NCBI GenBank assembly: GCA_030848705.1
Contig: CM061243.1
Location: 114,104,674 to 114,168,673, forward strand
Source of the DNA: Heracleum sosnowskyi
Lineage: Eukaryota > Streptophyta > Magnoliopsida > Apiales > Apiaceae
Reading direction: 5' to 3'
DNA length: 64,000 bases
In this document: positions 26,298 through 38,479 of the stretch, piece after piece
Layout of the letters: every line of letters begins with the position of its first letter
How positions within the stretch are numbered: the stretch's first letter is position 1
Program-made: the position numbers and the translations under genes
The notes under the pieces: model-generated
Told to the model about the DNA's origin: nothing
Seen by the model: only the letters and a program-made list of their open reading frames with translations
Databases searched by the model: none

Positions 26298-26943
26298 TGA
26301 GAGATTTTGAGAGCAGTAGTAGTAGTCATTCAACTATGATACCCATATACACTCACTAACACATTTCATCAAACAGTTGGGGAAGTTTGTTCCAAAAACT
26401 CAGATACAAACATAGTTTACCTCTCTAAAAATTGAATTGCTTTCTCAATTGTTAATTCCAATCATCTGAAACAATCAAACAATATGTCATTAGTTTAGAT
26501 TTCAATCCATACAATATAATCACATACATGGAAAATGAGAAAATAGTATAAAGAACATAAGAGAGATAAAGAGGAATCAATATGAATTCTAAATTGATGC
26601 TTTTTGGCACATAAAGAGAAAAATAGGACAATAGTGTTCAAATTCAAAATTTAAACTGAAGTTATGTACGTATGTATTCTTGTCATGTAATTCAAATTCA
26701 GCCACACATTTCAAATTCTCAGGAGGCAGCATTTTGCTTCATGTCAGTAATCACGTGTTTGTGTATAGAAAGACATAAAATAGTGTATGTATATATGTAT
26801 AAAATATGATAATCTGTATAATGCATTAAAAATGAGTATAAGTCAACTGGTCAAGTGGTAATTTAATGTAAATACGACAAAATGAGAAGGGTAGTATGGT
26901 AAAAAGGCGGTCAAAAATCCTTCAGCCTTTATCACTTAAGTAG
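24869..26943. repeat. Tandem duplication, copy 2 (2075 bp)
   Basis: Direct head-to-tail copy of 22792-24868. At the junctions only a 2-base AT is shared, arguing for replication slippage, end-joining or an assembly duplication rather than recombination between long flanking repeats. Confidence 0.95.
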
Positions 26944-27853
26944 ATTTAAATACATTTAAACTCATCTATTTATAATTTTTAGCTTTTTAATTTAAAACTT
27001 CAATTAACAGTCAATCAACCAGAATTTTTTTGAAGAATAATTAAGTAAATGTTAGCATTTAAAAGAAGATATTAACTACCTATTTAAAAATACCTAAAAA
27101 ACACTTTAGTTTCATACTCCTTTGGTTCAAAACGTAACGAGGATAGCTAACAAGGATAACTAACAAGATATAATAAAACAAGAACAAAAAACATTTAATC
27201 CAAATAAAAAATATCAGATAGGGAAACGTAAATTTGAATTTAATAAAATTTGAAAAAAGTAATGCTAAAGAACCTTAAATTTTGAAAACAAATAACATCC
27301 TAAAATTAATGCTACAAATATGACATAATTATATATATATAATAAAAGGAATAAAAGGAGTATTAAATACTACCGATATATGACACCCTTTAACCTTCTA
27401 GTTCTAGATATGTGGCAACTTAGGAATAAAACTACAGTCCTTGAAATGCTAGTGGGAATCTAAAGGCTCCGGTCCTTGAAAGGCAAGTGGTCCATAAACC
27501 GAATGTGCTTAGAAAAATATAACTTGATAACTCTAAAAAATATATATACACGGTACTACATGACTGTTTAAAGCACTTGTAAGCAGATGAAGCTGAGTCT
27601 ATAATTTAGATCGGAAATTAGCTTATATGGCAATGATTTTGATCAAGTGCCCGAACAAAATACAAAGCCAATAGCAAACAACGTTCAACATGCTACACAA
27701 GATGATGAATAGTCTTTCAAAAGCAAAATAGGAACTAGCTTACAAGCACTCTCATACTCTCAAAAGTACTAAATAGAGAGGATGCATGGAGAAACCATAA
27801 ATGCCGAAAATACAACACCATTGGCGACCTTACTCATTCTTCTATCTTCCTCA
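26944..27853. other. Intergenic, 3' flank of the BAG gene
   Basis: AT-rich, with no coding frame recognised apart from antisense shadows of the BAG last exon. Confidence 0.55.
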
Positions 27854-30800
27854 CTAAGCACCATCTTCTTCCTCATTGAGCATTTGGACAACCTGTGCCA
27901 CGCCTGCAGCAATTTCCTTTTGAATGACGCCATCAGGCATATCGAATGTTCTTCTCCTCAATGAGAGAGACCTGCCTTGAGGCTGGGGGTCTACAACATC
28001 TAGCATTGCTTCCAACTCATCCACCATGGACCTCTTTGCAGCTCGCACCATCACATCAGCACCCTAAATACAAAGGTATTATGAAAACATATTTTGATAA
28101 TATATATATATTATAGATTAAAACGGTTTCAAACTATTTGCGGAAGGTACAGAATCTTCCACACTTGTCTTATTTAATGCAATGCGAGTTGTTTTACTAG
28201 AATAAGATAAATTACATTATATGTACTTGTGAGCTGCCACTTTGGAAAGGCACAATTCAAAGTCAGCACCCTAAATACGAGGGTAGAATAAAAACATATT
28301 TCGAAAAAAAAATATTATAGCTAAAACCGGCTTCAACCTGTTTGCATAAGGTACGGAACCGTCCACACACGTCTTATGAAATGCAATGCAAGTTGTTTTA
28401 CTAAAATAAGTTAAATTAAACCATACGTATTTGTGAGCTGCCAACAAAATACGTATGACACAATTCAAAGTAGCTCACAAATACACATGACACAATTCAG
28501 AATCAGCGAACTGTTGACCATTTGCAGAACAACATAGCGGTATTTACGGTGCGTAGCGAACAAGTTAGAACAATTTCGTCAAAAAAATGTAGCAGACATA
28601 AACATCAACCTTTAAAGCATTTGGTGCTGAAACAATGAAAACTACATAGTTGTCACGCCACAAATAATGAAAAATGCACAGTTGTCACGGCACCATGGCC
28701 TTTAGAGTGCCGGGATGCCATGGTGGGATAAGGCGTCTCACGGCGACCCGATACATATTTTCAAATATATATACACAGTTATGTTCTTTAAACATATTCA
28801 ATATAGCTCAAGTCTTATCAACATTTTAGTAATTTGGACACATTGGCTAATGGATTAAAAACTAGGTATTCTAATTTTCTACAATTTAAAATATCTCATT
28901 TACAATTATTAAATTAAGTAATAATGATTTTAACATATTAATATATTATAATTGCAAGTAAATTCTATATAATTGTCAAAAAAATAGATCGGTAAACAGA
29001 TCTGGGCCGACAAATATGGCCAAAACCGTGCTTTTTCTAAGGATCAGGACGCGATATAAAATTACTGGTTCATATAATTGTTTCTACCAATATATACCCT
29101 CCCTAGTAAGTGCACATAAAAAATTCACCAATTCAACTTGCAAGTAAATCTACTTTGGCCATTCCCTTTCCTTGCATAACAAATTCTCCTCCCAAGCAGA
29201 AAGTGTGCAATTTACAAATTATTGATTTCAGGTGCAGGAAGTGAAACTAAGCAAGACCGCCTCTTACAATTATATTTTGGCAAACACAAACAGAAGCACG
29301 GGTGTTTGCATTTGTAATCTATTTTATGGTGCAAGTAAGATTCATTTAATTAAAGGTAGAAATGTTTTTCTGCATTACTTGTTATTTGTTATTGAACAGC
29401 AAAGCAACTTGTGCAGCATCGTATGATGGTATTGTATGACAAAATAATTACTAATCTTTGAGCAACTTATCTTATTAAAAACCTAACATATATTTTGCAA
29501 CTCATGTATATGTGTGAATGGAGTATATTCAGTATTAGATGATCAAGAACAAGAATAACAAAAGAAATGTAAATTCTAAAGTTAGCATAGAACAATATAA
29601 ATACACAAACAATACCTCAATAGCATCAACAGTGAGAAGCAGCACTATGATCCTCTCCGAAAACTTCTGCCTCTCTTCAGCATTAAGAGTCAGGCGACGA
29701 CGGTAAGTAAAATTATTAAACAAAGCCCTGAGCTCCTTCAACTTAGCCTTCGCCACTGCCAGTTCCCTAAGTGCACGGAGTGCCTGAGACCTCCGAATGA
29801 GATAAGCCCTAAAGCTCACTTGTATCATTATTGCCGCATCTTGATAGGACAACTCCTTCTTCTTCCCCTTGCTCTTTGCAGCAGCTCTCTTAGCAAATGC
29901 CTACACCATCACAGACTAACTACTTAAAAAAAATGAATCTTTCGCATCTAATACTATAATTACTTCGTCAAGTGCTTTAACCCCACTAAAACTAACACAA
30001 TCAGAGACGCCTGATTAAAGCCTTCAACTTTGTTGACTTACATTTTAAGCTCCGACTTAAGTACTCAACTTCAATGAGTACCAAGGAACAAACAACTTAA
30101 ACTACAACTAGTGTGCGTGTGTTCATTAAAATGCCAACTAATTTAGCCTATAAACTACTACAATATCTTGATCTCTATTACTGGAACCTGTAATTCGTAG
30201 AATAAAAATAACATGCCTCGTGATTTGTATCGTTGCGACTGCATATCTATATAATCCTAACACGTACATCAACGACATTACAAACCAACTACATAAAGAA
30301 CAGATCTTTCACGTATTAACTTTAAAAACATCTTAACCAAACACATTTACGCCGCTAAAACTAAAACAATTAAAGATCCTTCACAATAAAACCACAACGT
30401 TGTTTTCATATCATACCAAAAATCATCAATTAAGCTCAAAATCATCAATAATAACTAAAACTACACAAAGCTTAAATCTTTACGCATAAATATACCTGTC
30501 TAAGCACAATAGCTCCCTGAGCAGCTTCTTCTTCTTCTTCGATCTCGACGACACGGGCCGGAACAACTTTCTTAGTCTTCTTATAAACGACGTCGTTCTT
30601 CTCCTTCTTCTTCTCTTTCTTCTTCAATTCATCACCTGCATTGTCAACAGAAGCTTCAAATGTATACTTACGGTTCACTTTAGAGTTCTCTCCTTTCCCT
30701 TTAATCTGAGCCGTCCATTTATACGCCTTCTCTTCTTTCTTTTTCCCAGCTTTAATCTCGGTCGTTAATTTGTATTTCCGATCGAGTCCGTCTTTTTCGG

Positions 30801-31119
30801 GGGAACTGATCTCAGCCGTCCACGTGTACTTGCGATCTAGCTTTGGTTTGGGTTTAGGGGAGAGGAGTGTGGACTCGAGTGCGCTGACTCGGTCGGATAA
30901 GGATTGGAGGTAGAACTCGGTGGGAGTGAGTTGAGGTTGTTTGAGTCGGCGAGTTAGGAGGTGAGTTGGAGTGGCGAGTTCGAGGAGATCGAAGAAAGGG
31001 GGTGTGATGAGGAGGTCGAGTGAGGAGTCAAGTGGTTCGAGGTGGAATGGGGAGAAGATTTGAGTGGTTTGTTCGAAGAAGAGTTCGGGGGTGAGTTCGA
31101 AGGTGGTGAGTCGACTCAT
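27854..31119 (-). CDS. BAG7: BAG family molecular chaperone regulator 7-like protein, three exons
   Basis: Co-chaperone that binds Hsp70-type proteins. Arabidopsis BAG7 is ER-associated, protects during heat and the unfolded-protein response, and moves to the nucleus on heat. Exons 30496-31119, 29616-29900 and 28063? -27854 join in phase 0 (last exon 27854-28063) to give 372 residues. Exon 1 carries the BAG7-type repeats of the form RKYTWTAEI / YKWTAQI, then a lysine-rich stretch resembling a nuclear signal (about 170-190) and an acidic EIEEEEE run. Exon 2 has the calmodulin-binding IQ motif (IQVSFRAYLIRR, about 231-245) directly ahead of the helical BAG domain, which continues to the exon end. 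Exon 3 is an acidic C-terminal helix. Shorter than the Arabidopsis protein but with all modules present. Confidence 0.92.
28056..28450. repeat. Diverged tandem duplication at the last BAG7 splice acceptor
   Basis: About 207 bp is repeated with divergence: CAGCACCCTAAATAC occurs at 28057 (the true acceptor of exon 3, read on the minus strand) and again at 28264, followed by matching sequence in each copy. The second copy lies inside the intron, upstream of the true acceptor, and forms a decoy. Confidence 0.8.
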
Positions 31120-31199
31120 TTTGTGGGCGAGTTCAATTATTGGTAGTGGAGAGAATGGGAGGGAATGGGATGTGAAAGTTAGAAACAGGGGGATGTGAA

Positions 31200-31275
31200 G
31201 ATGACATGAGTTGGTGGATATTATTGGATAATAAGGCACGTGAGATTTCACCAGCTGTGTGTCATTATCTACCAT
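31200..31275 (-). promoter_or_regulatory. Candidate BAG7 promoter elements
   Basis: About 115 bases upstream of the ATG there is a palindromic G-box core CACGTG (about 31238-31243) with an ATTGG (inverted CCAAT box) 9 bases before it on the plus strand. The pair recalls ER-stress elements, but the order is not the canonical one. Confidence 0.3.
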
Positions 31276-33412
31276 ATTTTCATTTTAATTCAAATATCGG
31301 GAGCCTGCTAGGTTAACATAACGTTAAAAAATTAAAATTGGGAATCAGTGCTACAAATTTTTGTTACATCGCTGAAATTTAAGTGTCGTTCGAAGTTTTG
31401 AATGACTATATAAACGTTTGAAAATTCAAATCGATTAAATATGAACATATTTATTGTATTTTGTTTTTGAAACAATCTTCATAGTATTTTTTTACATTGA
31501 GATATTACAAAATTATTTGTTAGATAAATCAAACGGGTTGAGTTGTTGTAGGTGTTAAAAGTACAGCTGGGAAATGTAAATTGTTTAGAAAAAATGTACT
31601 GCTTCTGTTGAAGTTAATTTTTTTGTAAATTCTGAAAATTATAGTAACTTTGAAAATGAAAGCAAAAGATAGCGACAAAAAGTTAACATCGGCAAAGAAT
31701 CTGCAAAAGAACACCGAAAGGATACATTTGATGAAGATAATGGTTGTATGCGTGGGGCATCACATGGCTCTCCGTCTTATTATTACTTTGCCTATGCCCC
31801 CAAAGTCACCAACTGTGTGCACATTTCACATATTTTTCTACACAAAAAGCTCCTCGTATAAAGGGCGTGTATGGGTGTACGGGTCATCATAAAAAAGTTG
31901 AATAAATTGATGAATTCTTATAAGTTATACGGGTGTTTGAATAAATTTACTTATAAGTTAGTGAAGAATTTGTTAAATTAAATTTGAAAAAATAATTTTT
32001 AAATACAATGATTTCAACACTTGTATTTTAAATTAAAAAATATTTAAAAACACAAATGCAAAAATATAAAATATTAGAAAAATAAAAAAATCAAAGAATA
32101 AGTTGATAAGTTAAGTAAAATGTTGCTGATTTATAACATTTAATTTATTAATTTATAATTTATAAGTTATCAAATAAGCTGAGTACACAAACCTCTCTCA
32201 TAAGTTTTTATCGATTTATAATTCATAAGTTGCTGTGGCCAAAATTTATAAGCTTATAAACATAGAAAATTTATATTAATATATATTGAAAGTATAAAAC
32301 ACGTCATCTCACCTGCATTGATCGTAGATGTAGCTTTTTTAAATGCAAATGAGCTATAAGGCCAATGAGTGTACATGTGATACACATTAGACAAAAAAAT
32401 CTCAGTCTTCACACCGCTAGACCTTCTTAGTGCATTCACCAAACTTTTGATAGTCAAAGTTAAGGGACACTAAATAGTAGTACTACCTCTCCCTCTCAGT
32501 CAATTCATTACATTTTTTTCGTGATGTTCCTCCCAATATTCCTACCCCTTGAAATCATTTGAAATATTGAACTTTTAAAATCATTACTTGTTATACTGGA
32601 TTTTTAATATTTTTACGATGTGTGTACTTTCGTTAAATTCATTTGACATCATTAGAAAATTTAGGAGTATTTTCATCTTTTATCAATCATCTTCTTCCTT
32701 AAACTCATTTTCACCGTTGATAATTTTTGTAAAAACTTATAACTCAAATTTATCATTAATTTTATAATAAAATAAATTCATTTAAATTGCAATAAAATCG
32801 TATTTTTCTCCTCTAAAATGGGATATCAATTATAAATATTAAAGATTCACTTTCAATAATTTATATATTTAACGAACTTCAACTCATGTATAGGTTATTA
32901 AGTTTTGTCCTTTTAAATTATTTTCGCCAAATTGAAATATTGATAGTGAAAATCAATATCTATCTGAAGATGAGGAAAAGATGATTATGTTTCAACTTAA
33001 ATGACTTGATTTCATTAAAAAATGAATGAGATATTCAACTTTTAATTTCTCAAAAGTTTCTACAATGGTGAAAACTGAAAATGGGTTTGAGGAAGAAGGT
33101 GATGACAAAAAGACTGTAATACCCTTGAAAAAATTAACAGAAATAGTCATACTTGACGGAAGTACACGTTTTGTAAAAAAGTTAGAAGTCTAGTAATATA
33201 TCAAGTGATAGATTTAGAAGTTCAGTATTTTAAGTGATTTAATACCTAAAGTACGAGTACACAAAATATATTTTACTCTAAATATAATCTGATACTTAGA
33301 CGAAAATTAAATCAAAATACCAATACGATGAAACTGTTGAAACTGGGTAACGATACGAAGATGCATGGTAGTACCGGCTAAGGATTATTCAAATAACCAT
33401 AATATTAATTAA
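31276..33412. other. Intergenic, AT-rich with palindromic repeat relic
   Basis: No gene recognised. About 31880-32260 is full of TTATAAGTTA-type words in both orientations, suggesting an old MITE-like element, but I cannot define its termini or a target duplication. Confidence 0.4.
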
Positions 33413-33440
33413 ACTAGTTGATAAAGCCGCGTTTCGCGGC
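33413..33440 (-). mobile_element. Helitron 3' terminus (b)
   Basis: The minus strand has the perfect hairpin GCCGCG-AAA-CGCGGC (33426-33440), eight bases, then CTAGT followed by T. This matches the Helitron rule of a GC-rich hairpin near a CTRRT end with insertion between A and T. Confidence 0.75.
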
Positions 33441-35600
33441 GGTGTTATAATTTTTAAATAAAAATTTAATGTATATTTATTTTATATTATATTATCAATG
33501 TTAAATGTTAACAGTTAACATGATCAATCCTCTCTAATGAACCGCATTCTTATTAAATATGATTCTTTTTATTGAGTCTCCCTTTCGTTAAAACCAAAAT
33601 CTTAATTTTAATATATATCATGAATACTCATATAATATTTTTTTTACCAACTAAAATTGAAACCAAAAAAATAAAATAGAAAATGTGACATCAAATTAGT
33701 TAATGTGATATTTCCTAGTGAGCCGTTTTCTTGTTAAACACGTTTCGACCCGCTCTCGTTTAATTCCAATAAACACCTTAAAATTCTAACAAACATTTTA
33801 ATTATACATTCATACGTCTTTTCAATAAATTTTATAATTCGAACTCTTATCCTTTCTAAATTTGTGCACCTATTATATTTTGAATAATTTTTTTAATAAT
33901 ATACTACAAACACCTTTTGTCAAAAGACATATTTTTCGGAATCTTACGAACACCTTTGATCAAAAAGTGTTACACGTAATTAATTACTGAATTTCAAGCC
34001 TATAACCTGCTCCTCGCTAATGAGAGTCGACCCCGTGCCACTATAGCCGCCGTCATCCCCCTTCTTTTTCATCTACAGCTTCGTTTCCCCAATCAATCCA
34101 TTCTCCAATCCTCCTCTCAATTATCTAAACCTTTTGTTCCAGTTTTTGTTCAATAAAAATCGAACCAAAACCAAACATCTGGAATTTATTTCTCACATCT
34201 ATCTTGATTTTGAGTCCGATTCTGCAAATAAAAAATACTTTTAGATTCAAATTCTCCTCCTTAACATCATACCAAAATTTGGTGTCATTCCGAGGTCTTT
34301 GAATTTTGGTGTTAGTCTCGCCTATTGGCGTGTGTCCGCCTATTGACGTGTGTCTGACTTGTTACCATTTTATTGAGATGTTAAGGTATGTTCTTTTGAT
34401 GTTGGTATGTGTTTTGTTTCTCGTTACTTTGAAAATGATTTATGTGGTTTTGTGGGAGATCTGTAATTCGTGCATTGGATTTGGGCTGGTGTCGGATATT
34501 GCAAGAGCTTACTTTTCACAACTAAAATTTGTTCATCTTATGAGATCTTTCACCTGCGGCATGTCTGGTTTTCGGCATGTAGATAGTTGGGGTGTGTCTG
34601 AACATTGGGCTACAGGTGGTGCGTACGTGAAGGTCATTTGTGATATTACTGGTTCCAGAATTGGTGCAGGGTTGATAGATCGGGAAGCCATTTTAATGTT
34701 TTCTAGTTCAAAGAATTTAGAAATTCATGATGTTAAACAGTCTGAAAACATAAGCGGCTATTTGTTTAGCTCGTTTATTTGTTTCTATTCAGGTTGTAAT
34801 GTCAGTTCAGGGGTTTGTCCTGGGGTTTGTCCTGGCTGTGATTCCGTTAATGCAAGTTTATAAAATCTCTTTGTTTGTCAAAAAAAAAAGTGTATTTTTC
34901 GGAATTTTACAAACACATTTTCTACTTTCAAGTAGAACTTTTTAGTTGTATGTTATGAATCCTTTAAATTAGAAGCATATGTCTATAAAAAAAATATTAC
35001 CCGTGAACCTAGTTTTATTGCTCCATTAATACAAAAATACAATTTGTTTAGAAACAAATCAAAGCTTATGAAGTAAGAGAATAATAACATGCATCCACGC
35101 TCGGGATTTCCTTATACATTTTTTTTTTGGATTAATAAAGTTTATATATCTTATGAATGAATTTTGATTTTAGTAAATTTCGGAATCTTTATTTAACGAA
35201 GAGATATTGAAAAGATGTCATGTTAATTCAAATTCTACATATTAAAGGGACTTAAACTATACTAACTTATAACCTGTACAGACCATCAAAAAAGATTAAA
35301 AACTGATAAACTAAATAAATTAATGGGAACGAAAAATGTTAATTAAAGAATAAAAATCAATATGATAAATTATAAAAATTAGAAACTTAAATATTAATTG
35401 GAACATAGAAAAAATAAATAAATAATACAAATAGGGATATGGGAAAAAAACATGGCATTATTAATATTATTTTATTATTTATTAAAATAATAATAATAAT
35501 AAGCACAAATAGAAAAACTAACATGTTTTAATTGAAAAAATTAATTGCCCTTGATATTTTTGAAAAAATAGAGTTTTTTGTTAGAACAAATATAAAAGTA
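33441..35600 (-). mobile_element. Probable Helitron body (b), non-coding
   Basis: AT-rich sequence behind terminus (b). It shares phrases such as the GTTAAA.A.G.TTC block with sequence behind terminus (c) (near 33545, 33735 and 37225), suggesting one Helitron family. The 5' end (TC) was not identified, so the extent is inference. Confidence 0.4.
33990..34889 (+). other. Inserted or captured transcript-like segment ending in poly(A)
   Basis: A less AT-rich block with a pyrimidine-rich, 5'UTR-like start (about 34050-34130), a long open frame (34306-34863, TTG-started) and a terminal run of nine A at about 34880-34888. The encoded peptide is low-complexity and unrecognised. It could be a retrotransposed copy or a gene fragment captured by the surrounding Helitron; I see no clean target duplication. 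Confidence 0.35.
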
Positions 35601-35631
35601 ACTAGTTTACTAAGTCGCGCTTTGCAGCGGC
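35601..35631 (-). mobile_element. Helitron 3' terminus (c)
   Basis: Minus strand: an imperfect hairpin (GCCGCTGCAAAGCGCGAC), eight bases, then CTAGT followed by T. Same orientation and spacing as (b) and (d). Its body is interrupted by the solo LTR at 35779-37054. Confidence 0.65.
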
Positions 35632-35778
35632 TTTATAATAATTTTTCCAAATTTTTCTAAAAACTATTCTACAAAAATTGTTTTTAAAAAAATTATATTT
35701 ATAACATGAAATTAAGTTTTCTTTTAAATTCTCTGTTTAGTGTTGTTCATTGCCGAATTTTTGAATAATTATAGAATA

Positions 35779-37054
35779 TGTTAGAAATGAATACCACTGG
35801 AAACTAGACAGAGGGGGGTGAATGGATAGTTTGATGTATTTCGATTCTTGAAACTCAAGATAAACTGTATATGATTATGCTATGTAATATGCGGAATATA
35901 AACAACACACACAATCACTTTAATCTACTTTGTATTGAGTAAATTAAATACTACAGCTTTCCGGAAATTCACAACGGAATTTCTGGCTTCTAAACAAGAA
36001 CAGTTTGTAACTTGTTTTTGCTTACAGAGAAAAGAGTGCTTTTAATAAAACCATGTGTATCTCTCTTACAGTTTTTCAGTAGTATGTGCTCGATATATAT
36101 CCACCTATACAAACTAGGCACACCACTATTTACACAGTTACCCATAGCTGAAAGTCCAACTTGTCCTGCCATAAGAGGTTAACTGTGTCAGGAAGGACCA
36201 CCTGTTTTTCGAAGTCTTTCCCGTTTCTGTAGTTGCTTGTCTCTTATCTTTCTCTCCAAGTTTAGCTGTAGATTTGCCATCTGTTCTTTGGACCACCTTG
36301 TCAGAACAAATGCTTCGGTATTTGTCTCTTTTGATTCTTGATTCTTTACCTTGATTTGTCTTGTTGTAAACGGCTAAGTGTTGATATCGTGAACTCCACT
36401 TCATTCCAGACTTCGCGATGTCCCTTGTGAAGACTATGCGATATGACCTTTGAGGACTTTACGACATAGGTCATTTGAGGACTATGCGACATAAGTCATT
36501 TGAGGACTTTGCGACATAAGTCATTTGAGGACTATGCGACATAAGTCATTTGAGGACTATACGACATAAGTCATTTGAGGACTTCACGATCTAGGCATCT
36601 TTGACTTTGCTGACTTCAACACTTCACGACATGAGTCTTGAGGACTTCACGACATAGTACAAAATGGACTATGCGATCCAACACTTCTCGACATGGATAT
36701 TGGTGACTTCACGACATAGCTTTATTCTGACTTTGCTATATAATGCCTTAGACAAATTTCTGCAACTTATTTCTTCAGGGCCTTATCCATCTCTATCCTG
36801 CTGCATGAACAAATCTGAACTTCTACCAGGACAATTATTTAATGGCCTATATACATTCTAGTTGCAAGAAGCTTACTAAGCTCATTATAATTCTGAGCAT
36901 ACATGATCAAGCTGATGTTCATGAGAACAAGACAAGTACATAGAGAGACCTATACTATATCTCAGTGATAGAATTCACTAGGTCATGTAGTGTGACATAG
37001 TCACATTGCTTAGGCTTGTTAATGGTGGTATTCAGACATGTCTTGAGCCTAACA
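35779..37054. mobile_element. Solo LTR with intact target-site duplication
   Basis: The 1276-bp block begins TGTTAG and ends CTAACA (inverted terminal hexamers) and is flanked on both sides by the identical 5-bp GAATA (35774-35778, 37055-37059). It has no coding frame. The start phrase CTAGACAGAGGGGGGTGAATGG is LTR-like in style. This is the product expected from LTR-LTR recombination of an element that had inserted into Helitron-derived DNA. Confidence 0.88.
36426..36600 (+). repeat. 25-bp tandem repeat inside the solo LTR
   Basis: Units of the form TTTGAGGACT-TGCGACATAAGTCA repeat at 25-bp spacing six to seven times, alternating ACTATGCGAC and ACTTTGCGAC variants, then degrade through about 36720 (ACTTCACGAC variants). 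Confidence 0.88.
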
Positions 37055-37798
37055 GAATAAGATTTTTTTATAAATATATTTCATTATTTTAATATTATAT
37101 CAAATATTAGTATATTAATCACTTTATTTTTTTTAAATTGTATATTCCAACTTCTATTTTAAAATACATAATTAACATAAATATTAAATTTTAGCATATA
37201 ATATGCTCCTCCTGATGAATCGCTCTCTCGTTAAATATGTTTCCTCCTAATAACTCGATTTCTCGTTGTTACCAAATTGAACAGAAAACAAACTAATTAC
37301 TTAATCAATTACATCATCTATTAATCAATTCTATTATATCATAAAATTTAATTCAAATCTTTTTCAAAATTCTAATTTTTATTGTTTAAAATACAGGTAC
37401 TCGAGAAAAGAAATGAAAAGAAAATAAGGCTCCTACATTTTATTTTATTATATAAAAACTTGCATTTTCTATAAGTATTATCTTCTACATAATTAGAAGG
37501 TAAAAATTTTAAAAAAAAATGTTTTTTAATGTAAATCGCCTGGCACCTCTTAAATCGTCTTCTTTATTATTTTTCTCGATTAAAAGATATTAATTAAAAA
37601 TTAGTAAATAAATTGGACTCGTGGAGTAAGTTTAGGAGAATATTAATATAATATACTTATATTTCTCCATTTGAAAATTTTGTTTTTTGACAGTCAAGCA
37701 AACCATTTTTAACATAACATTACATATTTAACTTCATTCCTTGAAAGATAGTATTAAAGAAATGAATAATTATCAAAGTCATCACTCATTTGATTTAA
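37055..37798. other. Remainder of Helitron (c), non-coding
   Basis: AT-rich sequence following the solo LTR, with the GTTAAATATG phrase shared with body (b). No gene. Confidence 0.4.
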
Positions 37799-37828
37799 AC
37801 TAGTAATATGCCCGTGCTACGCACACGG
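37799..37828 (-). mobile_element. Helitron 3' terminus (d)
   Basis: Minus strand: hairpin CCGTG-TGCGTAG-CACGG (37812-37828), eight bases, then CTAGT followed by T. It is the closest 3' end downstream, in Helitron orientation, of the RPA-like and Rep/helicase genes. No other hairpin-CTRRT end was found by eye between it and the helicase stop codon. Confidence 0.75.
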
Positions 37829-38479
37829 TTTTTAGTTATTTTATATATTTTACGAATAGTTAATGGAATGAATCATAATTTGACAGTTTATAAAAATGGT
37901 TCTAATATAAATTATCCTCTATTTATGCATAAAAAGTTAGGCAGCTAATTATATTCACGTACATTTGTAATTCATGAAAATACTATTCTTTTAAGTGTGT
38001 ATAAAATTTACATTTTATATTTGGTGACATTTCCGTATTATTGTATATAAAAATTAAATTGATATAAATTATAATAAAGAAATACGACAAAAATTATATT
38101 ATATAAATAAATATGATATAAAATAATTGTAATAAATATTTTAGTAATGTTGTTACAACATAAATTTATGACCAAACTACGATGAAGAATAATATTACTT
38201 ATATTAATAAATTTATTTTTAAATTTTTTAGAAAATAAAAGTTGACTTTGTTGAAATTAAATAGACTTAATAATAGTGTTTGTGGTTGACACACCTTGAA
38301 AATAGTGTAAAACTTAAAACACCTAATTATGATCTTAATGACCTACTGATGGTTAGTTAGTTATACGTGTATATCTTCTAAAATTGGAGAAGCAATAGAG
38401 GCAAGAAAACCCCAATTTCTACATTGCATGCTGGACAAAATAGTGAACATATCACAGTCTATTTACATCTGATTTTGAA

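Noticed and set aside
31222..31245. ER-stress response element in the BAG7 promoter
   Set aside because: CCAAT and CACG motifs are present nine bases apart but in the wrong order for the canonical element.
34306..34863. 185-residue open frame as a real gene
   Set aside because: TTG start, low-complexity product, no recognisable domain, and located in transposon-derived DNA; kept only as part of a transcript-like insert.
36426..36720. Regular 25-bp repeats as a CRISPR-like array
   Set aside because: The repeats are contiguous without unique spacers and lie inside a plant solo LTR.
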